Below are positions 46,954-57,654 of a stretch of 64,000 nucleotides of DNA, in pieces. The notes under the pieces were generated by a model. The model searched no databases, was not told where the DNA came from, and was given only the letters and a program-made list of their open reading frames with translations. Within the stretch, counting starts at the first letter, position 1. Each line of letters starts with the position of its first letter. The stretch comes from Lyophyllum atratum. Lineage: Eukaryota > Basidiomycota > Agaricomycetes > Agaricales > Lyophyllaceae. Where the stretch lies: positions 124,001 to 188,000 of the forward strand of contig JACGCN010000039.1 in assembly GCA_014905825.1 (NCBI GenBank). The letters run 5' to 3'. The translations under genes were made by a program, and so were the position numbers.

Positions 46954-49293
46954 ATGCGATTTCCAACGTTCTTTCGACTCACGCCCACTGCCTCAATTCG
47001 AAGAAATCCCCCTTTCTCCCCACAATTCGTGAATATACTTCGAATGGCGAGCACACAGGCTTCAGCGGTATGTGTTTCTGATTTCAAGTAACCTGCAACT
47101 CCCTCTCCTGAACACCTGCGATAGTTTGGACTTAAGGACCCATCTCTGGCCAAGTTCCAAGGCTTCATCGATGGAAAGTGGGTAGACGCGAAATCGGGGT
47201 CCAAGATTTCTGTTACTAGTGAGCTTCACTGCTACCTTTCACGTCGTCTTCCGACGACGAGGGCTCTCAGATCCTGCAACTCAGAAGGAGTTGGGAACGG
47301 TGCCGGATATGGGCTTAGCCGAGACCAAAGAAGCCATCGATGCTGCTGCGAAAGCTTTCCCAGCATGGAGCAAGACAACGGCCAAGGTACGTTCTGACCA
47401 GCTGAGATTGCGGCTTACTATGCTCAGACAAGAACTCCTTCGTTCGCAGCACCGACATGATATCCTGATGAAATTCTACGCACTGATGAAGGAGCACGAA
47501 GACGATTTGTCGAGAATCATCGTTAGTTGGACAGCTTACTTCTGACATCATCGCTGGCTCATATCATGTGTTCGTGTAGACGCTTGAGAACGGAAAACCA
47601 TTGGCAGAAGCCAAGGTATCCAAGGCTATTTACATACCAAGAGCCCTTACTCATCTTTCACACGTCTTTTTAGGGAGAAAACACTTATAGCGCGTCGTTC
47701 ATGGAGGTACGTCTCGATCTATAAGGGTGCAAAAATTATGCTTATAGTACGGCTTTATAGTGGTTTGGCAAGCATTTGCCTTCTTATCTAACGCGTTCCG
47801 AAAGCTTACTTTGCCGCAGCTGAGGAAGCTGTCAGAACTTATGGAGGTTGTTAACTCGATCTTCTGGAGCCGTAAACGAAACTTGACAATATCTTTACTA
47901 GAACACATTCCCTCTCCACTTCCAAACACTCGAAATATCGTGATCAAGCAACCCATCGGTCAGTACATGTTTAATCTCTTCTGGTCTAATCTGAAACCGC
48001 TGTGCAGGTGTTGTGTGCGTGATGCCGCCGTTGATCTGTGTTTTCAGATTCTAACGCGGATTCCAGATCCATTTTGACACCCTGGAACTTTCCCTCTGCA
48101 ATGATTACACGAAAGCTAGGAGCAGCCCTTGCTGCTGGATGTACCACAGTCATCAAACCACCGCCTGAGACTCCATTCTCTTGCCTCGCCCTCACAGAGG
48201 TCAGGATTCACTATAATCAGCCGAACACTTATTAACGCGTCTGTGTTTAGCTTGCTATACGAGCCGGCGTTCCGGCGGGTGTTATCAACGTCGTTCCAAC
48301 TGAGAAGAACGTCATCGAAGTTGGCAGGGAAATGTGCGAGAACAAGATTGTCAGGAAAGTGACCTTCACTGGATCTACACCTGTGGCGAAACTGCTCTGC
48401 AGCATGGCTGCTTCTACACTCAAAAAGTTAGTCGTTATCGCATGCTCTAGTTCGCCTTCTAACATGCCCTTCCCTTCAGAGTTTCCATCGAAGCTGGAGG
48501 AAACGCGCCTTTCATTGTGTTCGACGACGCCAACATCGATGAAGCTGTAGCAGGTAGGTTTGATCTGGAATGCTTCTTTCTCGTTCTAAACATCGATTGC
48601 AGGTGCCATCATTTGCAAGTTCCGTGGCAGCGGCCAAACATGCATCTGTGCCAACCGTATCTACGTGCAGTCCTCGATATATGCTGATTTCGCATCCCGT
48701 CTCGCCGAAAAAGTGGCCGCGTTCAAGATAGGAAACGGTCTGGAGCCGGACACGTAAGTCGTTCGTTCATTTGCGCCACTTGTCCGTTTTCCTGATCGAG
48801 GAAAACTCCTTGTAGCACCCATGGCCCCCTTATCCACAGCCGAGCCGTCGAAAAAGTCGCTAAACACGTCGACGACGCCGTCTCAAGGGGCGCACAGGTC
48901 CTCGTCGGCGGCAAAGCCATTCCTAACTCTACCTTCTTCACCCCCACCGTCCTCTCTGACGTTCCTCCGGACGCCCAGGTCAACCAAGAGGAAACATTTG
49001 GGCCTCTCGCGTCCTTGTGCAAGTTCGAGACGGAGGAGGAGGTGATCAAGCTCGCGAACAATACGGACGTTGGCCTGGCGGGGTATTTCTTCTCGCGTGA
49101 CGTTGGTCGCGTTTGGCGCGTTGCGGAGAAACTGGAGGTCGGCATGGTGGGCGCTAACACGGGTGCGATCAGCCAGGCTGTTATTCCGTTCGGAGGTGTC
49201 AAGGAAAGTGGCCTCGGGCGCGAGGGTGGACATGGGATTGAGGAGTATATGAACACGAAGTTGATCGTGTTCGGAGGGTTGAACTTGAACTGA
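46954..49293 (+). CDS. UGA2: Succinate-semialdehyde dehydrogenase
   Basis: NAD(P)-dependent aldehyde dehydrogenase that oxidises succinate semialdehyde to succinate in the GABA shunt. Fifteen exons: 46954-47067, 47125-47218, 47271-47386, 47450-47521, 47580-47615, 47674-47706, 47761-47767, 47820-47846, 47902-47958, 48008-48014, 48067-48199, 48251-48426, 48480-48553, 48603-48753 and 48816-49293 (524 residues). Landmarks: [62 protein letters not shown], the Glu295 motif [15 protein letters not shown] and catalytic Cys329 in [14 protein letters not shown]. The 34-residue Glu-Cys spacing is normal. Two exons are only seven bases, and the intron at 47768-47819 is GC-AG. The 30-residue Arg/Phe-rich N-terminus suggests mitochondrial import. 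A second in-frame ATG at 47044 (MASTQASA) could give a cytosolic form. Confidence 0.95.
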
Positions 49294-49427
49294 AAGTGAA
49301 CCAGGAGGAAGAGAAAGGAAACTTAACGAATTCAATGTCTGTATGTACTACGATAGCCTTTCAATCAATGAACAATACGGTGCAATCCAAATTGATGAGA
49401 TTCCTTGTGGTATATACATGTGGCGAG

Positions 49428-50702
49428 TTAAAGCTTGGCTAAGGGAGCAGACTTCTCTTCCTGGACGTCGTTGACGAGAGTGCCAATGCCGTTGCCCAAC
49501 CAGACACTCATCGTGTCCCCACCTTTCAGGTATACGGGTGGCTTCTTCACGAACCCGACGCCCTTGGGAGTCCCGGTCAAAATGATCGAGCCTGGTTCAA
49601 GAGTGGTCCCTTGCGACAGGAAGGCGACCGTTTGGCGGACATTGAAGATTTGTTCACTAAGCATTCGAGTTAGTACAGTAGCTTGGAAATTGTTGAGGGA
49701 CAGAGGCTACGTACGCAGTGGTACCATTCTGGAAGACGTTATCATTGACCGTGCATTTCAGTTGAATTTTCTGGGGATCGGGGATGGCGGTTGACGACAC
49801 CAAGCAAGGTCCAAGCGGGTTTGTGTTATCTGGGATAGACATGAATTCACGTCACTAGTATTAAAGGATGCTCGGGCCCTACCGAATCCTTTCGAGAAAC
49901 CCCATTGAGAGACGGCCATCTGGTGCTTTCGGAAAGAGACCTGGGTTTGTGGAGGTTAGATATCTGAAAAGAGACGAATAGCCAGACAGGACTTACATCA
50001 TTAGCACCGGTATAACCAATCACGTAGTCCAGCGCATCTGCCTCGGACACATTCTTGGCTGCTTTTCCAATAACGATGACCAGCTCGACCTCATAGTCTG
50101 GAAGGTGCTCATGCGGTGGTTGTGCTGCCCTTGGGATGACGACCGGGGCCAGGGGTCCAATCAGGGATGTTACTGGTTTGTAGAAGAGGACAGGGAAACT
50201 AGACCAGTTTCAACAAAACGTTCAGTGGAGGTTTGATCAAGACGTACGCCGGTTTAGCTAGGTTTGCCTCTGCCTAGGTGTGGGTTAGTTTACATCACCT
50301 TTGGTGAGGATAACACTTACTGCATGGTCCGAGTAGTTCAAACCTAGGCAGCGCACTACCTTAACCTCTTCCCCTGATAGAGGAGTCAGGAGGCTCTTAA
50401 CCGTCAGGATCTTCTTCGTGACTTGAGCTCCTGCGTCAAGGGCAGACCCAACGATCTCGTAAGCCTTGATAGTTTTCCCTTGGTATGCGGCCAAGCCGAC
50501 TGTATACTACATTTGAGCTTCCATGCATCCAAAAAGAGTGCTGTAAATGTACCGTCCAGAGTGGCATCTACCGGTTCGCCAATGTGTACGCGCGACGTCT
50601 CGTTCGCAACGAAGCGAATGAGCCTAGTCCATTGCTGCAACCATGATGGTTAGGTTCTACTTTATCAGATATTTGAAGTCCTACAGTGCGAATGGGAGCC
50701 AT
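49428..50702 (-). CDS. Fumarylacetoacetate hydrolase family protein (FAHD1/2-like)
   Basis: Metal-dependent C-C hydrolase or decarboxylase fold. Eight minus-strand exons: 50685-50702, 50553-50634, 50321-50499, 50248-50273, 49997-50198, 49883-49940, 49715-49829 and 49428-49656 (302 residues). It starts MAPIRTQWTRLIRFVANETS. The FAH core shows VVRCLGLNYSDHA, PVLFYKPVTSLIGP, the metal-site segment LPDYEVELVIVIGKAAKNVS, YVIGYTGANDVSFRKHQ, WGFSKGFDNTNPLGPCLV, LSQGTTLEPGSIILTGTPKG and WLGNGIGTLVND. The metal-binding acidic residues (Glu in DYEVE, Asp in GANDVS) are present. The substrate cannot be told; FAHD relatives act on oxaloacetate or acylpyruvates. Exons 1 (18 bases) and 4 (26 bases) are small. 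It converges on the dehydrogenase gene (134 bases between stops) and diverges from CDC14 (246 bases). Confidence 0.94.
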
Positions 50703-50948
50703 ATCGTCTCCTGTGAATGGGAGAACTTGCTAAGAAAGCCTGAGAACAAGGCCATGGAGCGTTCCTTCAGGATATATACATGGCCGAAGGAGTCCCGATC
50801 CCGATTCGGTCGACGGTCCGTTGCAACTCGCTCACGTGGCAGAGGCGCGTTCCCAAAATAGACATAAACATACACCCACAACCGGCTTTCGCTACGACTT
50901 CAACCATCGACCCTGACGGTCTCAGTACACTCGTTTCTCGTATCCACT

Positions 50949-52647
50949 ATGGAGGAAAGGCTGCAGGAAATGCGGGACAGTCTACAGGATGCATTGGATG
51001 AGGTGCGTAACCTCTAGTGCCAGTTTCCAGTTCAACTCTGACAATGGAGTCATCTTGATGTCTAGTTATCATCTACTCGCTCGTCTTCAGAGGCGAAGTC
51101 TCGCGCGTTGCATCGAATAGAACAACTTTTAGCTCAAGCAAGCGTACCAAAAGATTCCTCAGAGACTCTAGCATATTTTAATGCCCTTCAGTACACGTTT
51201 GAATGCAATGGTCAGTAATTTTAGCACATGTTCTTGGCTTTCTTTTCATAATGGCCACCTTAGTACCGCTAAGGCTTCTTGCATGGATGAGCATGTCAAC
51301 CTCAACGCTGGAATCCCTGACAAATCGAGGTTCAATGGACCGTTCGTGAGCTCTCATTTACACGTGCCCGTAGATGCTGATATTTCGATTATAGACGAAC
51401 GAGAATCGCAAGCCTCTACATTATCCTCCCAACTGTCACTCTCGCTATCTTTAACACAAGGCGTTGCCTTGAATCACCCCGCCAGTAAAACTTATCTCGG
51501 TCGAAAGTACGCTTTGGAGGCAAGTGCCTCGTGTATCGATAACAACCGCTTAGGCTGACAATGAACTTCAGGTCCTTATTGACCTACTCTTAGCTTCCCG
51601 ACATTTGTCTGCGACTTCTTCGCCTTCGAAGGGCACTCCAAGCTCGAGTTCATCCCGTACCGCGGCATCTGCGCCTCCACTTTCCTCCCTAGTTCTTGAC
51701 ACGTTATTGTGCATCCTTGTAGACTCAAGTGCAGCACTCCGTGCATTCGAGGATGTTAATGGCGTTCAAGCAGTTGTTAAGATCCTCAAGAGGGCTGGTA
51801 CTCCGCGAGAAGTTAGGTGAGTCTCGAAGAGTGCTATAGGCATACTACATGCTCAGCATTCATTGACAGGATGAAATGCTTGGAGTTTCTGTACTTTTAC
51901 CTGCTCGATGAAGCCCCTACATCCTCCGACGTACTCCAACTATCCGCGGTATTGGCGCAAACGCCCCCGCCTACAGCACCAGCGACCCCCGCCCGGCCCT
52001 CAAAGACATACCTTTCTAGCAAACCCTTGCGACCGTCGTCACGGGCTGGGTCTTCGGAATTTCTGTTTCCGCCAGTATCAGTCTCTGGATCGTCATCATT
52101 CGTATCGCCGAGATCGACGTCAGGGAGCTCGACAAACTCATTCTCCTCCACATCATCCAACGCATCCGGGTCAACGGCACCCTCTTCGCTCTCATCTTCG
52201 CCCGACAAACTATCTTCGATGCCCCAGCCAAAGACACCTCCTAGCTCCCCTCCACTTGCTCACAAACTGCCGCAGCACTTACAGCCTCGCTCGTTGATGA
52301 TGCTGCGCAAGGAGTTTGACTATGAGCCTCAGAGCCCCAAGAAAGCGCAGGTATCCCGGCTAGGAGTTGGAGGTAGCGCAAGGCATACTCCGGGCAAAAG
52401 CATATCAAGGTCACGGCTGGCGTCAGGCTCAGAGGATGACTGCCAACGGTATAGCCAGGTGCCACCAACCCCATCGAAGCGTGATGAAAGTGTGGTAAAG
52501 AGAGAAAATGAGCCGCCGATATCACGGAATCGGTCTGAGAAAGTGAGGACCACTGAAGAGAAAAGGGAGCTTCTGGGCACAATGTTAGGAAATGTTGACG
52601 CCCTCGTTGAAGGGGTCAGAAAAGCGGGGATCTGGGGTTTGGGTTAA
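50949..52647 (+). CDS. CDC14: Septation initiation network component Cdc14 (fission-yeast type)
   Basis: Member of the CDC14 (SIN component) family. In fission yeast this protein partners the Sid1 kinase at the spindle pole body; it is unrelated to the Cdc14 phosphatase. Exons 50949-51002, 51066-51210, 51264-51329, 51395-51519, 51572-51816 and 51870-52647 (470 residues). The helical-repeat part reads MEERLQEMRDSLQDALDE, then SKSRALHRIEQLL-like AKSRALHRIEQLLAQASV, LTQGVALNHPASKTYLGRKY, VLDTLLCILVDSSAALRAFE and MKCLEFLYFYLLDE. The C-terminal half is Ser/Pro-rich and disordered, ending in a short conserved-looking segment (RELLGTMLGNVDALVEGVR). The fourth intron (51520-51571) starts GCAAGT; only a GC-AG junction keeps KYALE joined to VLIDLLL. 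Confidence 0.9.
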
Positions 52648-52777
52648 GCCTTCAAAGCGCTCTGTTGTAATTTGCTGTGTCTTTGCTTTCTGTATTTCCT
52701 TAGCTGCTCGTCCCCCCAAAAAAAACATGATGAATGATGGACAGACTGAGAAACAAGAACCAAGTATCGACGCCTCG

Positions 52778-53352
52778 TTATGACCTGCCCCCAACCTTCC
52801 CAATCTGGTCCACAGGTGGAGCACCCCAAACCAGCGTCTTCCGTTGCGGATCCAGCAATCGAGGGAGTTTCCGGTCCAAATGCTGAAGTACCCCTCGTCT
52901 CGGGGACACAAATGCGTGCAACGAATCGGGTGGTAGTGTTGATGTTGTTCCGTTCAGCTGCGCAGTCTCGGTCCCATTCACCGCAGACGCAATAGCTGCT
53001 TCCATGGCCTTCTTCTCCGCCTTGACATTCAGCACCTCATTGATTGTCCCGGCCCGCGCCATTGCCCGCGCCTCCTCGTCCACATCATCAAACACGTCCT
53101 GCTTGACCGCGCTGATGGAGTAGGCCCAGATACCGACGGCGAAGGCACCCAGCATAATGCCCGTTAGTGCGTTTCTGACGCGGTATGGTTCGCGGGCGCG
53201 TTTGAGACCGGGCGACATAAGCTGTAGAACGAGACACCAATACAGTCAGCCCTGCATCTCATTGTTAGCAGGGGGAGCAGATTTACCCCGGCCTTGGGAC
53301 GGTAGGACTCGTTGACTGTTTTTTGGTCGATGTATTGGGAGGACTGGGACAT
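52778..53352 (-). CDS. COA3: Cytochrome c oxidase assembly factor COA3
   Basis: Mitochondrial inner-membrane protein that regulates Cox1 translation and assembly. Exons 53287-53352 and 52778-53221 (169 residues). The COA3 core is SPGLKRAREPYRVRNALTG, then a single membrane segment IMLGAFAVGIWAYSISAV directly followed by KQDVFDDVDEEA, as in the family. The C-terminal extension after about residue 90 is longer than in yeast and includes SPRRGVLQHLDRKLPRLLD. The gene converges on CDC14, with 130 bases between stops. Confidence 0.9.
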
Positions 53353-53787
53353 TTTAAAGGGAAGACGGTTGCGGTGCTCCTGAGGGGAGTTGACGCAAAG
53401 TGGAAAATGGAGACACGTGATTGCCCGAGGCTCTCCCGATCATTTCACGTTCTTATCTTGGTCTTATCCCGAGTTACGAGCCAACAGCCCCGAGTACGGC
53501 TACGGGTATATACTCAAGGGGATGCCAGCGTCTCGTCTGGCTCTAAAGACTTTTTCTGGGCTTCATTGTACTGTCATCTGGGGGATTTTCTCTGTGTTCT
53601 AGCTGGCCCAACCTCAGAGCTCGAGCGTGTACCTAGAGTAACCGCCTTCAACCTGCAGAAGTCCTTGTCCAAGCACGAGGAGAATACTTTCTACTTTCTG
53701 AAACCCTAAGAGCAACTGCCATCAGGCACCCGTTTCACCGTGGTATCCGCTGCATGATTGCTAGTTACTGCCAAAGCAACACAGTAC

Positions 53788-53793
53788 TATAAG
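53788..53793 (+). promoter_or_regulatory. TATA box of the repeat-peptide gene
   Basis: TATAAG within CTATAAGTAG lies 145 bases before the ATG at 53933. A pyrimidine-rich stretch follows (about 53816-53860), as often seen at start sites of strongly expressed fungal genes. The rest of 53353-53932 shows no gene. Confidence 0.55.
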
Positions 53794-53932
53794 TAGCGGC
53801 GCCGACCGCTTTTTTCGAGACAATCCGCACCCATTTCCACCTATCTACTCACTCGCTCCTCCGAACTCCATAATTTTAGGTATTTATGCTTGGCCGTCCA
53901 TCCTCCTTCTCGAAACTGACTTCCAGATAGCC

Positions 53933-54335
53933 ATGTTCCGTTCTCTCTTCGTCTTGGTTGCTGTCGCCTTCGCCGCTGTCTCTGCCACGTGTGTCACTTG
54001 TCGAAGCCTTAATTATTACTCCTTACTGATATGTCTTTTATCTAGTGAACTTGGCACTATGTACGTCATTCTCAGTCCGTGTTTCTAAAGCATGCCTTGA
54101 ATCATGCTCCTCACAGCGCTGGCTTCCCTGTCCCTGATCTCACCAACGTCAAGTTGACCGCTCGTGAACCCGTCGCGTGAGCATCCGTCCTCTTATCATC
54201 ATAAAGCTACCATCTGACCGTCGCATGTAAATCAGAGAGGCCAAGGCCTACATGTACGTTTGACTAATATGCAAGTCAGTGAGTGATGGACTGACCTCTA
54301 TCTTAAGTGCTGGCTTCCCCGTCCCCCACATCTAA
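53933..54335 (+). CDS. Tiny five-exon gene for a secreted peptide precursor with two IAGFPVP repeats
   Basis: Exons 53933-53988, 54046-54060, 54117-54176, 54236-54253 and 54308-54335 give 58 residues. A signal peptide (MFRSLFVLVAVAFAAVSA) is followed by TELGT, then the first repeat IAGFPVPDL, a spacer (TNVKLTAREPVAEAKAY) and a second repeat IAGFPVPHI at the extreme C-terminus. All four introns are phase 2, so exons 2, 3 and 4 (15, 60 and 18 bases) are symmetric. Both short spacer exons end in AT before a GTACGT donor, and both repeat exons begin with near-identical GCTGGCTTCCCNGTCCC, so a two-exon module appears duplicated. A TATA box lies upstream. No dibasic Kex2 site and no CaaX end are present. 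I know of no family. It could be a processed peptide precursor, but function is unknown. All junctions have good GT-AG signals. Confidence 0.75.
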
Positions 54336-55402
54336 GGACGCTGCATTCAAAGAACTTGATGGATAGGAGTTAGGGCACCAGTTCTTCCTTTAACGTTGCT
54401 AGACATGTTTTTGGTGATTTTGTGTCCTTGTACATAACTTCCGCTCTTTCGAGCAGTTACTTTGCCCGATAGTTATATAATAGTCTATTTATCAGTTAAA
54501 GTTTTCGCGAAGTGCCCATGACGGCTCGCGGAGCCAACAGATCGACATTTACCAGCAGGCTGTATCTGAACGACGTCGAAGTTGCCAGTTATTCGTATAT
54601 CACAGCACGTTTCAAGTAAACGCAGCGAAAATGCATTCCGACTTTCAAGCTGTTCGATAGCACCAGACTGTCACAAATACCAGGCTTCCGAGTAGAGGCC
54701 ATTCAGCGTTTCCAGAATTTAGTCAGCGGAGTAGGCTTAATTTTTTGTGGCGGCAGACTCAAAACGACCTCGACGATAAATCACCGTCACGCTTGCTTGA
54801 GGCTTCATTTATCTTCGTTTTGAAGCGAAAGGCTGGAACTGTAGTCCTGTTTCGGTCTTGAATCGAAGTAGAAGATGGGGCCAGGACGATTTCTAAAGCA
54901 ACAGCACTGTATTCAAGCTAATCATACACACCTATGTAAAGTATGTTCGAGTCATGGTTTGACCAGACCGTCAAAGCCACATAGTAGCAGCTCCTAAAAG
55001 GAGTGGGTACGGCAGGTACAGGAATATGACTATGCACACACGACAGCATCAAGCCTCCAACACCCAATTCAACACCGAAGTGGACTCGGGCACCGAAGAC
55101 GAGCTGAAGCGCTGCTTGTTCTTGTGAGCATCCCGAAAGACGCCTCGCTCCGTCAACCAGAAATTAAACGCCATTCAGAAGAGTTAACGTCTGCGCATGG
55201 GCGAGCGCTTCGAAGGTTGAGCGGACACTTGAAGAAACAGGAAAAAAAATCTGCGGCTTATATACACTTTCGGAGTTCAAAAATTTGAGGCTTAACTCCG
55301 ATGCACGTGCTGATCACGAGCAACTTGCTGACCTCCGATGAATTGCACTGCCATGCAGGCTTCCCCACATCCCAACACCTCGTATAACGAACGTCCTGCA
55401 TT
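54336..55402. other. Intergenic stretch, no confident gene
   Basis: This is the 3' flank of the peptide gene and upstream region of SPC19. A 41-codon minus-strand ORF at 55049-55174 was noticed but has no support. Nothing else was recognised. Confidence 0.4.
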
Positions 55403-56145
55403 ATGTCGCGTTTGTCGCGTGCGAATTTGAAGGCGAGAGAGTCAGTGTTTGCTGGGGGGCCGGAAATGTACCGGGGTGACATCCAAGCCATATGTCCACC
55501 GAATTTGGAGGAATGCGTGATGGCGATGGAGGACTGTTGCGAAGAGGTACGCCTTGCAATTTTGAATATCATGCCCGAGGCGAGCTAAAATTTTTAGGCC
55601 TTCGAAGCCCAACAACTATTGAGGAATGGTACACGCGATCTCCCGAGGATGACCAAAATCTTAGATAGCCAGAGGGTATGTGCGAGCTGACTTCATGAAA
55701 GACACAGCTCAATGATAGCGGAACAGGTATTCTTGTTGATAGATGAGGGGACTGTGAAAAGATACAAGGCCGATCTCGTCGACGAGATAGAGCCATCAGT
55801 AAACGAGCTTATCGAACGCGCCGAGCAAGGGCTAAAGGCATTGTACAGGAAGGAGAGTGTACTTCAGACTAAGGCGAGTCAGCTATCCTCACATGTCCCG
55901 TATCCGTCGATTGAACGTTGTCTAGGTGGAATCGGCGCGAGCGAAACCTCGGTCAACAGCAGGCATATTAGGGCCCCAAAAACTCGAAGTACGGCGTCTT
56001 CAGATGCTTACCAAACAGCGCGAACGGCTAGAGGACGAGCTGCGAGCACTGGAGTCTGAAACCGAGGCTATGGTCTGTAACTTCTGGGAATGTCGAATGG
56101 CTCGTACTGAACGACATATAGGAACTGAAGATGTTGAACAAGTGA
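55403..56145 (+). CDS. SPC19: DASH complex subunit Spc19
   Basis: Subunit of the DASH/Dam1 ring that couples kinetochores to spindle microtubules. Five exons: 55403-55546, 55598-55675, 55727-55873, 55926-56072 and 56122-56145 (179 residues, usual size). The N-terminus carries the conserved block RESVFAGGPEMYRGDIQAIC, CPPNLEECVMAMEDCCEEA, LLRNGTRDLPRMTKILDSQR and VFLLIDEGTVKRYKADLVDE. Long heptad-type helices follow (VNELIERAEQGLKALYRKE; RLQMLTKQRERLEDELRALE). The third intron (55874-55925) begins GCGAGT. A GT donor four bases later would shift the frame and destroy the coiled coil, so GC-AG is preferred. The last exon adds only ELKMLNK. Confidence 0.9.
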
Positions 56146-57654
56146 TTTTGCGCCCATCAACTGCGATCACCCCCGTAAAATTGTCAAAATCGCGATTTCC
56201 ACCTCCAGGTGGCATGATAGGACTATTTGGCACTCCCAGACCGTTTGGCACTCGACCCTCGGTGGACCACTGGAGTAACATGTCTGTCGGAGCAAGGTCT
56301 CTAATATTGCGCCCTTTTGATGAAGGTATCTTGGGGCGCCCATGGACATAGCTTTGCTCCCTAATGGCGTACACGCGGACCGTAAAGCGGTGGACGAACC
56401 AGATCGCTCACGAAGTGGAATGTCAGCGTTGACATGGATTCTCTGATACTCTGCGTTCTTTAGATTGAAACCGAATACAAACGGCGGAGTATATTTCCAG
56501 CGCACACCATCACTGAGTATGGCGCATGTGAATGCCTACGAAGTCGACCATACAGCTATCCCGCTGTAGGTATAACCTCCTGATCTGCTCATCGGCCCTG
56601 AATATATTCAACATATGTTACAGATACTACTTCTGCTGTGAAGTTCTACGCTGTTCTACGCGGTTGCTGTCACTGATGGAAGCATGGTCATCACGACTTT
56701 GCTCGTACTGATAGCACCTTGACGACCTCAACGGTGGATCATTGTCCTTCAGCTTTATGTTTGCCTGTGGAATTTGTGACAAGGTAGTACAGTAGCTCGA
56801 CGAGAGCGGAGACACATGGACGTCGACATGGCTTTGTGACTACGACTGTCGTATCGACATCGCCACACAATCGCCACAATGTTCACTCTTTGATCGGTTT
56901 CTATCGCAAGATGAGCGAATCCAGTAAGTAATCTTGCAGTTCTGTTGATTCTGATCTGTACCGTAGCTTAATCCAGTGGCCAGCCAGCTTGCCGGATCTC
57001 TAGCTTTGCAGCAGCACAAAAAGTCATGCACTTATGTATAAGCACCACAATGGCACAGTAGAAAGGTAGATTATTCTAGCGTTACTACACAGCCCTTGAA
57101 GAATGGAACTACGCACTCCACCTTATGCTCCCCAAATCCAGTATTCGTGCCACAGTAATACGGCATTGACAGCCATACTGCCTTGATTGAGTTTGAGATA
57201 AGATGTGGGGGCTTGAGCATCTAGGTGTGGTATCCATAAATAGATGTCCGTGTTGAGAACTAGGCAGGATTCCTGTGGAACGATGTGGACAGATCTGAGT
57301 CAAATTATGATATGAATACAATTGGAGCTGTGAGGCCATCCAATGGCCAGCACTGCCGCGGGGCTATGGCTGGTTCTGGGTTTTCTATTGCAACGCTGGC
57401 CAGGTCCCACTTCGTCTTGTTGGGCACCCATGAGGCTATCGTGGCGGCTGTGCGAGTCTGGTGCTAGCGCTGGCCTGAGTCGTTCACGACGGCCTCGGAC
57501 TTTGGATCTTTGAGCTCAGCACAAGAGATCGCTTCCTTCTTGTTTCCGTCTCCAGCTTGCACCGCCTCGCCCGCTTATATGTAGCTCCAGCCCTGCAGGT
57601 CGACTGAGACAACTTTTGTAAACCCCCACATTTCCCGAGTCACACCCGTCATCC
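56146..57654. other. Intergenic stretch with no recognised gene
   Basis: Overlapping frames on both strands near 56000-56505 partly lie over the SPC19 3' end and have no recognisable product. The remaining kilobase shows only short frames. The last 150 bases hold the promoter of the vWFA gene, without a clear TATA box. Confidence 0.4.

Noticed and set aside
45384..53352. Dehydrogenase, FAH-family hydrolase and neighbours considered as a catabolic gene cluster
   Set aside because: The neighbours are unrelated cell-division, translation-control and mitochondrial genes, with no transporter or dedicated regulator. Adjacency alone is not enough.
55049..55174. 41-codon minus-strand ORF (MAFNFWLTERGVFRD...)
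   Set aside because: Codon use is acceptable but it is too short, and no homologue, signal or promoter was recognised.
56000..56505. Overlapping frames after the SPC19 stop on both strands
   Set aside because: They overlap the SPC19 3' end and give no recognisable product. Most likely untranslated sequence.
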